Part shown: one piece after another, positions 5,007-5,551 of the stretch
How the letters are laid out: every line of letters starts with the position of its first letter
How positions within the stretch are numbered: position 1 is the first letter of the stretch
From: Acidobacteriota bacterium
GTDB lineage: Bacteria > Acidobacteriota > Terriglobia > UBA7540
Assembly (NCBI GenBank): GCA_021780055.1
Contig: JAJXZM010000504.1
Location: 1 to 5,551, forward strand
Length of the DNA: 5,551 bases
Reading direction: 5' to 3'
Program-made: the position numbers and the translations under genes
Notes under the pieces: model-generated
Told to the model about the DNA's origin: nothing
The model's database searches: none
What the model saw: only the letters and a program-made list of their open reading frames with translations

Positions 5007-5551
5007 TCACTGTGTAATGTCCACTGCACCCACAAAGGAGGTAAGCTCATTGCCGGTATTCGTTACCACCAGGTTTCGCGGGCCCAGCGTAGCCGTGGGG
5101 CTGACCGTAATCGGGAAATCCACGACAGGGGTTACTCCATCCTGCGCCAACCGATAGCTGCTGTTGGCAGGCTGCGTGACCACTACGTCGGGCGCGGCGG
5201 CATTGGTACTGATGCTGAAGTTCGTACCAGGAACAATCCCAAAACCCGCCACAAACAGAGTTATGGCCTGTCCTTGGGAAACTTCGGTTCCTGTACTCCC
5301 AGCTGTACACGGAGGAGTCCTATTTTGTACGCACTGGCCAACAGCCACAATCGAAATCCCGGTAAGCGTAACGGTTGCTGAGGCCGAGTGCGAAGTGTCC
5401 GCCTGGCTGGTGGCTGTTACTGTTATGGTGCTGACGGAGTTCAGGGCCGGGAGGCTAATGTTGGTGCCCTGCACGTTGGCTCCGGGGTTCACCGTAACAA
5501 GTTGGGGCGCGGCCACCAAAGACACCGTTGTTGCCGCCGGAGCCGTGTAGA
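5007..5551 (-). CDS. Surface/exported protein with Ig-like and TIG-like domains, C-terminal fragment (5' end outside window)
   Basis: The frame has no stop up to the right edge. Reading in from the edge it gives YTAPAATTVSLVAAPQ, so the GTG at 5525 is internal and the gene begins outside the window. About 181 residues are visible. The YTAP start and the phrase STITVTATSQADTSHSASAT, ending ATVTL, are hallmarks of repeated bacterial Ig-like surface domains (about 5551-5360). A second beta domain follows (about 5350-5010): QGQAITLFVAGFGIVPGTNF, then FPITVSPTATLGPRNLVVTN, resembling an IPT/TIG fold. Two cysteines (CVQNRTPPC) may close a loop at the domain junction. There is no LPxTG motif, autotransporter barrel or type IX sorting signal at the C-terminus, which ends GAVDITQ. 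It is the first visible gene of the minus-strand operon, 10 nt before the next start. A structural or adhesive role is inferred from the fold only. Confidence 0.75.
   Translation of the reverse strand, partial: YTAPAATTVSLVAAPQLVTVNPGANVQGTNISLPALNSVSTITVTATSQADTSHSASATVTLTGISIVAVGQCVQNRTPPCTAGSTGTEVSQGQAITLFVAGFGIVPGTNFSISTNAAAPDVVVTQPANSSYRLAQDGVTPVVDFPITVSPTATLGPRNLVVTNTGNELTSFVGAVDITQ

Noticed and set aside
4818..5381. A 187-codon plus-strand frame across the junction of the two minus-strand genes
   Set aside because: It runs opposite two genes with clear signal-peptide and Ig/TIG features, and its translation is Arg/His-rich without motifs.
5007..5525. Treating the TIG/Ig protein as a complete 172-residue gene starting at GTG 5525
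   Set aside because: The frame stays open to the window edge and the extra residues (YTAPAATT) are typical of an Ig-like repeat, so the GTG is an internal valine. No signal peptide follows it.

Overview
The window is bacterial chromosome from a GC-rich soil-type organism. Acidobacteriota is the best guess. It rests on overall gene style: a secreted matrixin-like protease with a carboxypeptidase-regulatory-like tail, Ig/TIG surface repeats, a stand-alone MEDS protein, and an M23 protein with a short cytoplasmic N-terminus. No ribosomal or other phylogenetic marker is present, so this placement is inference. I see no tRNA, rRNA, CRISPR array, insertion sequence or phage gene.

Left part, plus strand (1-3015). 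The 3' end of an alpha/beta-hydrolase gene resembling acetyl-xylan esterases enters from the left edge and stops at 329. A near-consensus sigma-70-type promoter (TTGACA, 17 bp, TAGGAT) follows, then a membrane-anchored M23 (LytM) peptidase with intact zinc ligands (476-1351). A 254 bp intergenic region holds a 7 bp-stem hairpin, an 8 bp inverted repeat and a second TTGACA promoter. That promoter drives a small MEDS-domain sensory protein (1606-2130). A FabG-like short-chain dehydrogenase/reductase follows 60 bp later with a strong ribosome binding site (2191-3015).

Right part, minus strand (3066-5551). Three tightly packed genes run leftward and converge on the dehydrogenase gene. In transcription order they are: a surface protein with Ig/TIG-like domains, cut by the right window edge; a 277-residue secreted protein of unknown function, whose C-terminal ~100 residues look like the first half of the VirB10/TrbI C-terminal domain; and a matrixin-like zinc metalloprotease with a signal peptide. 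Spacing is 10 nt at the first junction and touching at the second, so they are very probably one operon making an exported protein set. Nothing shows what the protease cleaves.

The most interesting content is this secreted operon, especially the VirB10-like tail on its middle gene. Next are the orphan cysteine-rich MEDS protein and the palindromic DNA directly upstream of its promoter.
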